Source: Rutpela maculata (Eukaryota > Arthropoda > Insecta > Coleoptera > Cerambycidae). Taken from it: a stretch of DNA of 64,000 bases. Position 1 is the first letter of the stretch; each line of letters opens with the position of its first letter. Location: assembly GCA_936432065.2 (NCBI GenBank), contig OW386286.2, positions 262,341,987 through 262,405,986 on the forward strand. The letters are read 5' to 3'. Positions 22,911 to 33,294 of this stretch are shown here, in pieces. The position numbers and the translations under genes were made by a program. A model generated the notes under the pieces. The model was not told the DNA's origin, did no database searches, and saw only the letters and a program-made list of their open reading frames with translations.

Positions 22911-23595
22911 TTACTTCCACGTCCAGTGGTATAGTAACGACAAAAAAATTTTTAAAAATTTTTATTGTCCAAATAGGCTTAAAATGTCATGAAACGTCGA
23001 GATTTTAAGTTTGAGCGAAAAAAAAAATTTGTCTGTCTGTCGGTCTGTCTGTAACTTTTTTTTGTGCGCACGTTTACTCTGGAACCGTTTAAGATATTGA
23101 CTTGAAATTTGGTACACATATGTACTTTAACGAGATCTAGAACTAGATTATATTTTCATCTTGTTCCGTCGAAGGGTTGGGGTGTAAATTGGGGTAAATT
23201 TGGGGCAGGTAAGAGTCCACGAAATTGGTATTTAGTATATACAAGAGAAGCTAAGGTCTCAAAAAAAAAATGGCATTAGCCACCCCCATTACCACCCCCA
23301 CCCCCTTATTAAAGGGGATGAAAAGAAATTGTGATTTAGTGTATGTACAGGAACCAGAAACCTCAAAATATTTTTTTACTTCGTCCACCCCCCACTACCA
23401 CCCCCCTATCACCATCCCCACCCCACTACCGATGTGGGGTATCGTTTTATGGGTTTTTGGGGTAGAAGATTTCAACTATTATATTATTAAAGTTCCATAA
23501 ACAATTATTTTCACATACAAAGTTTTTTCGTTGTGAGTGACTTGGATAGAGAATCTGGATGTGGAAGTAGTGATTCCTTGGGCAGCGGTTTTTTA
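22911..23595 (+). repeat. ACTTCCAC dispersed repeat, full copy
   Basis: Starts at ACTTCCACGTCCAGTGG and ends with CTGGATGTGGAAGTAGTGATT plus a conserved CCTTGGGCAGCGG trailer. Inside, in order: CTGTCTGTCGGTCTGTCTG near 23030; GGAACCGTTTAAGATATTGA; a TTGGGGTGTAAATTGGGGTA block; a CCACC-rich run (23280-23430); and a GATGTGGGG block. The matching ACTTCCACATCCAG / CTGGATGTGGAAGT ends suggest a TIR element, but the trailer outside the right end is also conserved. Apparent open frames in the C-rich part are not coding. About 685 bp. Confidence 0.88.
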
Positions 23596-23599
23596 TATT

Positions 23600-24690
23600 T
23601 ACACAGCGGTGTAAACATACTTTTTTGTACTAATAATATTCCCAAATTTGATATACACGCTGTTTCAATCATATACGTTCAAAACAGGCAAGGTGATATA
23701 GGACTCCAAGATCAACAATGCTGACCTTACAAACTGTTATTTGAAAACAATAAAAAAAACTATTTATTATTTATAACGGATTTTCAAAATACCGGGGGGA
23801 GGGGGGCATTTGCAATGCAAATCCGATATCTTTTAAAAAATATATTTTTTTGAGTTGGAAATGGCATAGTGCTCCGCCGTTTTGTAGCCAAAATGACATG
23901 CTACCTGCACTAACGACCAATGGCAACACAGCCCGATAGAATGATATAGGCTTACACAATAGCCCGTTTCTCACTCTCTTTCTCTCAGGAATGTGAGAAA
24001 ACTCGTTCTAAATACATAACAATGCTTTTATGTCAGATAATATTCGTTTTAATTCACTTTGACATTAACTGAAAAATTCATAATTTCTCACTTCTTTCAC
24101 ATTAATGTCACATTATGTTCGATATAGTATTCACAGACCCATTATGATTATCAATTTTAATTAGGCACATATTAAATTAGTTTTTGTTTGTTTTCTATAA
24201 TCGCTTGTAAAGTGCCCCGAAACATTAAAATACTGCACAAAATATTGTAAACATTTTTTTTTGCATTCGATTGTTGTAAGTGGGTTAATGGTTTGATAAG
24301 GTGAGTACACCATTCAGCTATCACCAATGAAAAATCACCTCGCTTCAGCAAATATTTTTTTTCACAGCAATTACATTTTTAGTGTAGAGTGAAGTACATC
24401 TGTTATGTAATGGTCAATATAGTTGCTCTTGGGGTCCTTTATCACCTTGTTGGTTTTGGACGTCTATTAATGAAAAACCCTGTATAAGGACTGACTGCCT
24501 AAAAAAATATATTAACTTCTCTTCCGAGCTATTGAAAGAGCACCATGTAGGTGAAAAGGTACCTATTTACATTATTGTTTTTTGTACATGCCTCTTATTT
24601 TAAATTTCCTGATAAAGATGATAGTGAAAGAATTATAGTCTATGTAATGAAGGCAGAAATAGTGTAAATATTTCGTGCAAAGACGAGATT
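23600..24690. other. Unassigned stretch with an orphan terminus
   Basis: No gene found. AAAAACCCTGTATAAGG near 24474 is the complement of the TATACAGGG-type termini seen elsewhere. A TTTTTGGTATTTTGAAAATC-like run near 23780 is plain AT-rich DNA. Confidence 0.4.
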
Positions 24691-25104
24691 ACCCTTAACG
24701 TAAAAAGGGTGCTGAACAAGAGTGGCGGGAGAAGTTCTTGACCAGCGCACAGTGGCGCTTTTTAGAAAACATCCATCAAAAATCGGTAACCAAGCCAATT
24801 TTCGATAAAAAATTACGAAATTTTGTAGAGTTAAGTATTTGGATATGCTAAATTCAGTTTTGTTGCAGAATTTTTTTTTTTCAATATGTCGGTTTCAAAA
24901 TTAGGGCCAGAAAAAGCAAAAAAGATGAAAAATTCAATCCCAGCCACAAAAAAGTCCTGATCCTGGAACTCGACCCGAGTACTCGACGCTGAATTCGAAT
25001 CCGACCGAAAAGCACAAACGCCATCAACATTTTGAACTAGAGCGAAAGAACACCCTTAGAATAGGGTGACAATAAATACATGCAAAAAGTACTCCTAATG
25101 TATA

Positions 25105-25620
25105 ATCCTAGGGTTTTTGAAGTTGCTAATTTCAAATTTCAACATGCCAAAAGCCAAAGATTGATTATTAATATGAAAATCGAGTAAAATGGGGGTTGAA
25201 AGGGGTGTAAAAATGAAAATTTGACAAAACACGTAATTTTCATTCTAAACTTATATTTCTAGGAGTTTTTGAGGCTGATGATTTCAAATTTCAACATGCC
25301 AAAAGCCAAAAATTTATTTTTAGCGTGAAAATCGAGTAAAATAGGTGTTGAAAGGAGTGAAAAATGCTAATTTGACAAAATACGTAATTTTCATTCCAAA
25401 AGTATATTTCTAGGAGTTTTTGGTTGATGATTTCAAATTTCAGCATGCCAAAAGCCTAGAATTTATTCTTAGGTTGAAAATAAAGTAAAGTAGTGGTTGA
25501 AAGGGATGTAGAAATAAAAAGTTGAAAAAATACGTAATTTAGATTCTGAAATTATATTTTTAGGTTTTGAACTTGTTGAGTTCAAGTTCGAAACCGATCT
25601 CAGAAAAGCCCATGTACCCT
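25105..25620 (+). repeat. Degenerate about 120-bp tandem repeat, left arm
   Basis: Repeating order is TTTCAA(A)TTTCA(A/G)CATGCC, CCAAAAGCC, GAAAATCGAGTAAA, GTTGAAAGG, ACGTAATTTTCATTC, ATATTTCTAGGAGTTTTTG. Three to four copies are here, and the complementary set is at 26400-27040. Confidence 0.8.
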
Positions 25621-26399
25621 CAAAATTTTGAGCCTTTAGCGAATAAGCAACCCTAAAATAGAGTAAATCATCCCTGATTTGTGGTAATAATAAATACATG
25701 CAAAAAGTAGTTAACATGCCCAAAAGTATTGTATTCAAATATAGATATTTGGTATATCGCAAAGGATTTTCTCTGAGGTTTCAGGATTTATAAATTGAAG
25801 TGAATGATTGGTAAAGAATATCAAAACAGAGGGTTATGTTTTATATTTAGCAGGCGGAACAACTGCCCTTAGATTAGACTAAAAAATATACCCGTTCTTG
25901 CAAAGAATATACACCATCATACCATCACAGAGTATATAAATGCTAAAAAATGACATAAAAAATGAAGATTTGAAAGTTCGGAATTATGTAGAACTAGAGT
26001 GACTTAAAGTTTACCTCTTTTATCAAAGTACATATGAGTGCAAAAACTACCCTTATATAAAAATAAAATACATGATTACCATTAAAATATGAAAGATGTA
26101 GAAGGTTTTGGTTTATAAATTTTTGAATAGAAACTAAAGTGACTTTAACCCCTCTCATGAACTTTATTTTTATATTAGAGTGATTTTCCTCTATCTAGGG
26201 GTTGCTTAACCACCTCGGTGGTTAAATCATTTGTCATATACCAAAAATCAATATCTAAATACAATACGCTTGTTAACTACTTTTTACATGTATTTATTGT
26301 TACCACAAATCAGGGATGATTACCTTATTTTAGGGTTGTTTATTCGCTAAAGGCTCAAAATTTTGAGGGCACATGGGCTTTTATGAGATCTGATTCGAA

Positions 26400-27040
26400 C
26401 TTGAACTCAACAAGTTCAAAACCCCTAAAAATATAATTTCAGAATCTAAATTACGTATTTTTTCAACTTTTTGTTTCTACAACCTTTCAACCCCCATTTT
26501 ACTCAATTTTCAACCTAATAACAAATTCTAGGCTTTTGGAATGCTGAAATTTGATATCAGCAACCTCAAAAACCCCTAGAAATATACTTTTATAATGAAA
26601 ATTACGGATTTTGTCAAATTTTTATTTTTCACCCCTTTCAACCCCCATTTTACTCGATTTTCACCCTAAAAATAAATTTTTGACTTCTGGCATGTTGAAA
26701 TTTGAAACCATCAACCTCAACCAGAAAAATAAGTTTAGAATGAAAGTTACGTATTTTGTAAAATTTTCATTTTTATACCTCTTTCAACCCATTTTATTCG
26801 GTTTTTATCGATTTTTACCCTGAGAATCAATTTTTGGCTCTTAGCATGTTGAAATTTAAAATCAACAACCTCAAAAATCCCTAGAAATAAACTTTTAGAA
26901 TGAAAATCACGCATTTTGTCAAATTTTCATTTTTACACCCCTTTCAACCCCCATTTTACTCAATTTTCACCCTAAGAATCAATTTTTGGCTTTTGGCATG
27001 TTGAAATTTGAAACCAGCAACCTTAAAAACTCTAGGATGT
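26400..27040 (-). repeat. Degenerate about 120-bp tandem repeat, right arm
   Basis: Complement of the array at 25105-25620, with about five copies. ACCCCTTTCAACCCCCATTT recurs near 26635 and 26937. The copy number differs between the arms. Confidence 0.8.
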
Positions 27041-28445
27041 ACATTAGGAGTACTTTTTGGAAGTACTTATTGTCACCAGGGGCGATTTTACCCTATTCTA
27101 AGGGTATTTTTTCGCTTTAGCTCAAAATTTTGACGGTGTTTGGGCTTTTCAGAGGTCGGACTCGAATTCAGCGTCGAGTACTCGGGTCGAGTTCCAGGAT
27201 CAGGACTTTTTTTGTGGTTGGGATTAAATTTTTCATCTTTTTTTTGCTTCTTCTGACCCAAATTTTGAAGCCGCCATATTGAAAAAAAATTCTGCAGCAA
27301 AACTGAATTTAGCATATTCAAATACTTCACTCTACTAAGTTTTGTAAATTTTTATCGAAAATTGGCTAGGTTACCGATTTTTGACCCTCGTTTTCTAAAA
27401 AAGCACCACTCTGCACCGCAACCCCCTGAAACGGCCAAAAACCACCCCTTTTATGGATCCCTTTATATTTTCATATATAAACGGATCTGGGAAGTGATTT
27501 ATCGACGGGTTATACTTGAAATAACATGAAAGTGGGTTATAGAGTAAGTGGAATCCAGACAGCAGGCCTACGATGGGGTGGAAAATCTTTTTTTTCAAAT
27601 GATTCGTTTCAAACGCGTATCCCCTCCTTTTCAGGGTCGCTGATCACGGGGGTTAATTCATTTTTACCAATCCCTCTTCATCCCTCAAACGGGCAAATAC
27701 CACCTCTCACTCATCAGAAACCATGCTATACAGGATTTACAGGTTTTTCGACACATGATCGTTATTCCTGTGCATATTCCTTCATTTTTCATGGAAGAGA
27801 ATGTGGTAACGACCTCGGAGGTTGCTTCAACCCTTCCAAGGGGTGTAAAATTAATTAATCGTACTTTGTATCGTCAACACGTGTAATGAAGCAAATTCCG
27901 AGGCCCAAACATATTATAAATATTGTTATTTAATTTTTGTATTGCTTATTTGAACTCAACCGGCTACGAACAATTTGTTACCGTGTAAAATTACATTCCC
28001 GCGTTAGACCTCCACCAGCACCGCGCCAAGAAATCGTCGTAAGCTCACGCTCTCTGTGGCATCAGTCAGTCGATCCGAAGCAGTAGCAGCGAGCAGAGGT
28101 GCCCACCCGTGACCAGCCGTCAAGCGTAAGTGAATATTTCCGTAAATTATTTCAGGTCCAACTTTTCGGACTCTGTCAATATTTCTTAAAATATACCATT
28201 GTACGAAGTCCGTAAAATCCATTGTAATGAAAATTTCACAAGTGCCTGCTACACCGCTCATGGCCTACGCGCATTCACTTCTCCCACTACCGGGCGAGAG
28301 AAGGGATACTACCTATAGAAAGCGGCACCGAAAGTTAAGTTCCTCACGAGCTTCCGAAGCAGGTAGACGTGCCAGTCCGGAAGCCAGTCGGTGTACTGCT
28401 CCGTATTCAACCAGACGCGCCAGGAGCAACTAGAGGATATAAGTA

Positions 28446-29763
28446 AGAATAATAGTAATAATTATAATAGGTAGCGGTTTTGGCTGTGAACTTTTATTTG
28501 TCTTTATATTTATTTTACTGGTTGTGTTCGCGTAATATTTCCTAGTGCGGGTACCCTGTGGTCATCAAGTAGAGGTTCCTGGAGTCTTCGTAGTATCTGC
28601 TAATGTGGAGAAATCAGGGCCTTTAATTTTAATTGCTGTCTGGTAACTCTTGTGTGCCCAGGGTGCGTGTAATATCTGCTAGTGCACGCAAACTGTGTCC
28701 ATGGAGAGAGCGTTTTGGAGTCTTCGTAGTATCTGCTAATGCGGGAAAGGAAGACGCTCACCCAATTTCAGATCCAGAGTACGAGCTCACATCCAGGTGC
28801 CAACAGTCGTGCTAGCGTGGCTAACTCCGGTGTACCCAGGGTATTCGTAATATGTGCTAGTGCACTTACCCTGTGGGCACAGAGAAAGCGTCTCCGAGGT
28901 CTTCGTAGTATCTGCTAATGCGGAAAAATCGGGACGTGGCCATATTATTATTTTTAACTGTTTTCAGGTTAGGAGCTGCAGAACCCCGTCTTGTCTTAAT
29001 TAATCATACATCTCTTTTCAGCTTTAGGGTTCCTGGTATTAGCCAAGCCTGACATCTAGAGTAGTCATTTTTCTTATTGTTGCATTAGTTATTGTTTGCT
29101 TGCTCCTTCCTGGTATCCGACGACTGTATATAACCTAACCGCTTTTCGTCACCTGCATCGTAACCCGTCACCTTGTCATTTTCGCGCCGCTAACTATCCT
29201 TCACCGCCATACCTCGAGTTCACGTCATACTGCTGCTTCGCTCCCGTCTGCCATAAGTAACCTCGCTGTAACCGCTACACGATATTCATATCATAGCTGG
29301 ATACTGTCTGGTATATATTAGTAGATTTAGATTAATTTGGAGTTGATATTGTAGCTTGTAGGAAATAAATTGATATTGTTTACCGAATTATGCGTTTTAC
29401 TGTGTGTGTGTGTGAAAGTCTGATACATCCCAATTGACCCACTGGAATTTTCTGTTTTTCTCCACTGTAGCTACTCCAGCCCTACTGCAACAGGCTGTGC
29501 TAAGAGGCTAGTGTAGGACCTTTGCCCCACGTAAAAATTGTAAAGGTGGCGCCCGAGCAACCGAACCGTTGCTAAGGTGTCAAAAGTGACCACTTTCCGG
29601 CCTCACCGGAAAGTATACGTCACACACGCCCTCCTCCGTTTTCGTAGGCGCTAATCACGATAAAAATATTCACCTTCTTCTCCGACTCTCCTCAACCCCT
29701 ATAATGGACGAAAACTTACCCTCATCCACCAGTTATCGCTGGAGCGATGATTGTGTAGGTTGC
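28446..29763 (+). mobile_element. Candidate 5' LTR and leader of a retroelement
   Basis: In order: tandem repeats (28530-28960), a GTATATAACC TATA-like box near 29125, an AATAAA signal near 29363, a TG-rich tract, and TGGCGCCCGAGC at 29547, which resembles a tRNA primer-binding site. A short frame starting ATGGACGAAAACTTACC at 29704 ends after 20 codons. The order matches U3-R-U5-PBS-leader of an LTR element, but I could not define the LTR boundaries, no second LTR is present, and no gag or pol follows. The region is clearly richer in G+C than its flanks. Confidence 0.4.
28530..28960 (+). repeat. Tandem repeat with CTTCGTAGTATCTGCTAATG
   Basis: The 20-mer CTTCGTAGTATCTGCTAATG occurs near 28587, 28723 and 28900. 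TAATAT(C/G)TGCTAGTGCAC precedes it in the second and third copies. Spacing is uneven (about 136 and 177 bp), so units differ by indels. In a retroelement such repeats would fall in U3. Confidence 0.85.
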
Positions 29764-29764
29764 T

Positions 29765-29915
29765 GAGTAGAGTATAATGATTTCTTCATTGAGGAGTAAT
29801 GAATAATAAATTTTGTCGTCAATGGCAATATTATTTATTCAAAGAATTACATGGAAATATTTTTATGACAAAATGAATTATTCGCTTATAACAATTAATT
29901 TAAAAAACCTAAGTC
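29765..29915. other. AT-rich spacer
   Basis: No feature recognised between the leader-like region and the acidic reading frame on the opposite strand. Confidence 0.4.
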
Positions 29916-30272
29916 GTTTACAAATAGCATAACAATCCTCATATTCCTCAAAATGCACATCGCACGCGATCTCTTTCTCTTCTTCATCTGCCCTTTCAGT
30001 GAGCGAATCTGAATCGGAATCTCTTAAACCAATTTCAAAGATATTAAATTTAAATAAAAATCATCATCATTATCGTCATCGTCACCTGCTATCTCTTCGG
30101 TACATACATCTTTATCATCTGGCGTATAATTTTCAATTTCGAATTTGCAGTTTTTTGTTAACCTTAATTTTAAACAACTGCATCGCTTTGAACAGCTGTT
30201 CTTATAAGTAAAGTGGTAATCTTGATAAAAAAAATCTGGTATCAATTTACTTTCTGAAAATTTTGGCTCCAA
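29900..30272 (-). pseudogene. Acidic C-terminal protein fragment, unknown
   Basis: Minus-strand coding from about 30248, where a TTTTCAG splice-acceptor-like sequence precedes it. It holds a cysteine cluster (CSKRCSCLKLRLTKNC near 30165-30210) and then an acidic run (GDDDDNDDD near 30060). After one frameshift near 30045 it continues as RDSDSDSLTERADEEEKEI ... HFEEYEDCYAICKRL and stops near 29890. Cysteine cluster plus acidic tail is a style seen in element-encoded and nuclear proteins, but I cannot name a family. It lies just inside the right B' arm of the compound inverted repeat, which suggests it belongs to that element. One frameshift makes it a probable pseudogene. Confidence 0.45.
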
Positions 30273-30749
30273 AGAATTATATTATTTTTCATTATCCACC
30301 CCCACTGAGTGGGACCAGATCGTTTGAAAGCCACGCTTGGCATTGAAAGTAAACACGGAATGCGTGTTCTCTGAGTAAAGGGTGGTTTCTGCCCGTTTGA
30401 GGAATGAGGAGATGTTGGAGCTAAAAATGAATATTTTCCCGTGATCAGCGACCCCGAAAATGGGGGATACATGTTTAAACCGAATCATTTGAAATAAAAA
30501 ACAAGATTTCCCACCTCTCGGGAGGGTTTAATCAACCCCCTAGGCCTGCTGTCTGGATTCCACTTACTCTATAACCTCCTTCCATATTATTTCAAGTATA
30601 ACCCGTTGATAAATCACTCCCCAGACCCGTTTATATATGAAAACATAAAGGAATCCTTTTAAAAAGGGTGGTTTTTGGTTTCAGGTGGTTGCGGCGGTCA
30701 AAAACTTCTCCCACCACTGTGTTCAGCACCCTCGAAAACGGGGGGAGAG

Positions 30750-31605
30750 TAATCCCGTCTTTGCACGAAATATTCACAAAAAAGTCGTCTCATAATGATG
30801 CTTCATTACATAATCTATTAAGTTACGCGTTCGACACACAGCGAGTACAAAAAAATACAATGTGGCCTTATGACACTTTCTACTCTAATCCTCTTTGCTC
30901 CGCAGGATAGAAACCATGCTCTCTCTACACAGCCTGAAGGCACGTACATACATGCAGCAGGTGCTTCTGTAAATCTTGCCGCCTACATATGAAATTATAA
31001 AAATGGAACATAAAACGTTTTTTTGTTGAATTATTACCGCGTTAAATCGCATTACATTCCATAAACCTTTTACAAATGAAACAAATGTTACAAACAAGAG
31101 AAAATATTTAAAAGCGGATCGTTTTGCATTATTTTTGTGACAATGCCTTTTACGACTGTTTTTATTATTTTCGCGGTACGAGGTCTACACTTCCATTCAT
31201 TATTCGCGGCGCTAACAGAAATAAAAACACTTTTGTCTGCAACAGAACGTACAGTTTGAATAAGTGTATAGCAGCGTCTGATTACTGGCTGCGAGAGCAA
31301 ACCCAAAAGAGTTTAAGATAAGAGGATTGGAACATGACAAACTTTTTCCTCATTTTCATCCAACAATTTCCATTCTTTTTCTCAATTTTAACGACAGTAT
31401 AAATAAAAAGTTTTGTATTCGGGGCACTTGATGGACTTGGCTGGGTGTTGTGTACGGCGAACGCTGCAAAAAAATTGAATGAAAGAGCTGAAATATTCAG
31501 TATTTTACATCACGCTGTTCTTAATCATAAAGTTCATGGCTTTTACAAAAATAGGTCTTGACGTTCTGGTTGGATATATATTGTACAGGGTGTTCAGAAA
31601 TATTT
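30750..31605. other. Unassigned stretch with orphan TACAGGGTGTTC end
   Basis: No gene recognised. TTGTACAGGGTGTTCAGAAA at about 31581 is a typical isolated mariner-type terminus and lies against the next dispersed-repeat copy. Confidence 0.4.
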
Positions 31606-31609
31606 GGCA

Positions 31610-31840
31610 TTTGGCATCAGCCACTCCTCTACCACCCCACACACCACTATTGAAGGGGGTAATAAAATAAAATAGTGATTTAGTGTGTATACAAGAACCA
31701 ACGACTTTAAACAATTTTATTGACATCAGCCTTCAGCTCTACCACACCTACTACTCTATGTCATATCGTTTTATCGGTTTTTGGGGTAAACGATTTGAAA
31801 TAATGTGTTATTTTTCTATGAACAATTAATTCCACATATA
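31610..31840 (+). repeat. ACTTCCAC dispersed repeat, interrupted copy, 5' part
   Basis: TTTGGCATCAGCCACTCC onward matches the middle part of the copy at 22911-23595 (C-rich run, GTGATTTAGTGTGTATACAA, TTTATCGGTTTTTGGGGTA). It breaks off at TTCCACATA, where the TA-flanked element 31841-39345 begins. The remainder is at 39348-39445. Confidence 0.85.
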
Positions 31841-32396
31841 GTGAGGTGGCTTATTGAAATTACCGTTACCTGGCGGATAAAAGTACCAAATTTGGTATGA
31901 AGGTACCTTAGGTATACTGATAAATATTAGCCTAGGAGCCCTCTGGAATTTCTAAAAATTTTCCTGTTTATATATTATTGGTGTTTTATAAGATTTGTTG
32001 AATGAAATTTAACTTGTCAGACTCAGAAGATGACTTTTTTTTTTCCTTCTAAATATGGCCTAACAAGCTCAGTGTTTTGGCCACGAACATATTAAAAAAT
32101 ATATAGTAATTTAAGTAAAAAGTAATTGACAAATAATAGATATATGACTTTATTCGACAAGACAATTGCCATTATTGACGAGACTGATTTTAGCAGCGAA
32201 ACTAGCAGCGAAAAAAAAAATTTTTATTGCATTTTCGAATACATAATGTTATATTCGTAGGTAATGATAATATTAGCATTTTTACCTACAAATTATGACC
32301 CAAGAAGTAATAAGAAGGCTATTAGCCTCAAATTCTCAAAATAATGTTGTCGACCAACACGTATTTTTCAGGTAAAACTCGTATTAAAAAAATAGT

Positions 32397-32537
32397 AACC
32401 TGGACCTTTTCGGTCCGATTTTAATCGAAAGGTGGGCTCTTTAGCTTTAATTTAAAATTAAGTCCCTAGTACATCTAACATAGAAGCCGCGAAATAGACG
32501 ACAGCGTTTTCGCTTATAGAGCGTAATTTCTCAAGTA
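32397..32537 (+). repeat. 175-bp tandem array, first unit
   Basis: ACCTGGACCTTTTCGGTCCG through CCTAGTACATCTAACATAGA to the AATTTCTCAAGT end matches the units at 38000-38716. The array is cut here by the Ty3/gypsy element and resumes at 36541-36620. Confidence 0.88.
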
Positions 32538-32544
32538 ATATATT

Positions 32545-33294
32545 GTGCTGGCTAAGGAATGCGGTGCCCCCAGAGAAGTAAAGATTTCCCAGCTCCAAAG
32601 AATTCCAAGTAGTCTGCTGTTGCAAGGATATGTGAATGGAAGAAAATGTGTGTTTACGATAGACACCGGTGCTACGTCATCAATAGTGCGGCCAGGGTTT
32701 ATATCAGGCTTGCAGATTGACAAGAAGCAAAATGGAGTAATCATTCGGACAGCCACGGGGGACAGGGCTGCGGTCCATGGAGAGGTTAACTTGGAACTGC
32801 AGGTTGGACGTTTGAGGTTCAATTACAAGGTCATTGTGGCTGACATTATGGATGATTTCATTTTGGGTCTAGACATCATGGGAGAGCAGGGATTCATTGT
32901 TGACGTAGGGGAGCGAGTCTTAAAAATTGGAAATGAGGAATTTATTCTGGCAACCGCAGATGACCAATTCCATAAAGCAAGGTTGTTAACAACAGAGACG
33001 ATCAAGATTCCTGCTCATTCAGAACAAATGATCGATGCTGCCTTAGAAGGAAATCCTGGAGGGTACCGTGTTGGCCTAGTTGAAGATGACGAATCGATTA
33101 AGTCCCTATCCAATGTTATTGTGGCGAAAACTTTAACCCGGACTAAAGACAAAATCCCAATAAGAGTCGTTAATTTAAATTCCCACTCAGTGACAATTAA
33201 GGAAGGCAAACCGATTGGCTCCTATGAACCAGTCACATGGGTAGTGAGGTGCGAGGAACAAACAGAGGGAAGTTCGTCTATAAAAATAGACTAG
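32545..33294 (+). pseudogene. pol: Ty3/gypsy pol, protease part
   Basis: Codons from about 32548 encode an aspartic protease. VFTIDTGATSSIV near residue 36-48 carries the catalytic DTGA, and DFILGLDIMG near residue 107-116 fits the C-terminal protease loop. The protease would cut the Gag-Pol polyprotein in the element's virus-like particle. The reading frame has no credible ATG, because the gag side is missing: upstream of codon 1 there is an in-frame TAA in flanking repeat DNA. A single TAG at 33292-33294 ends this part, and the same frame goes straight on into reverse transcriptase. Protein is therefore not expected from this copy. Confidence 0.9.

Larger units (their letters stand above)
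24695..30745. repeat. Compound 6-kb inverted-repeat structure
   Basis: The outer pair is 24697-24757 against 30690-30745; both contain AGGGTGCTGAACA and AGAAGTT(C/T)TTGACC as complements. Next, a long pair A/A': 24745-25775 and 26225-27405, with spacer 25776-26224. Then a pair B/B': 27413-27745 and 30285-30690, sharing GTGGAATCCAGACAGCAGGC near 27550 with its complement near 30545. Pair A arms contain degenerate 120-bp tandem blocks (GAAAATCGAGTAAAAT, ATATTTCTAGGAGTTTTTGA). Between the B arms lie a retroelement-leader-like region and an acidic reading frame. Whether this is one element or several adjacent relatives is not settled. Confidence 0.7.

Noticed and set aside
23270..23500. Proline/threonine-rich 76-residue protein
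   Set aside because: Product of the C-rich part of a dispersed repeat; not conserved as a frame among copies.
28004..28433. Divergent small frames with a GTAAGT donor-like site near 28127 (host first exon)
   Set aside because: Both frames are short, overlap each other and carry no domain; a non-coding exon remains possible but unsupported.
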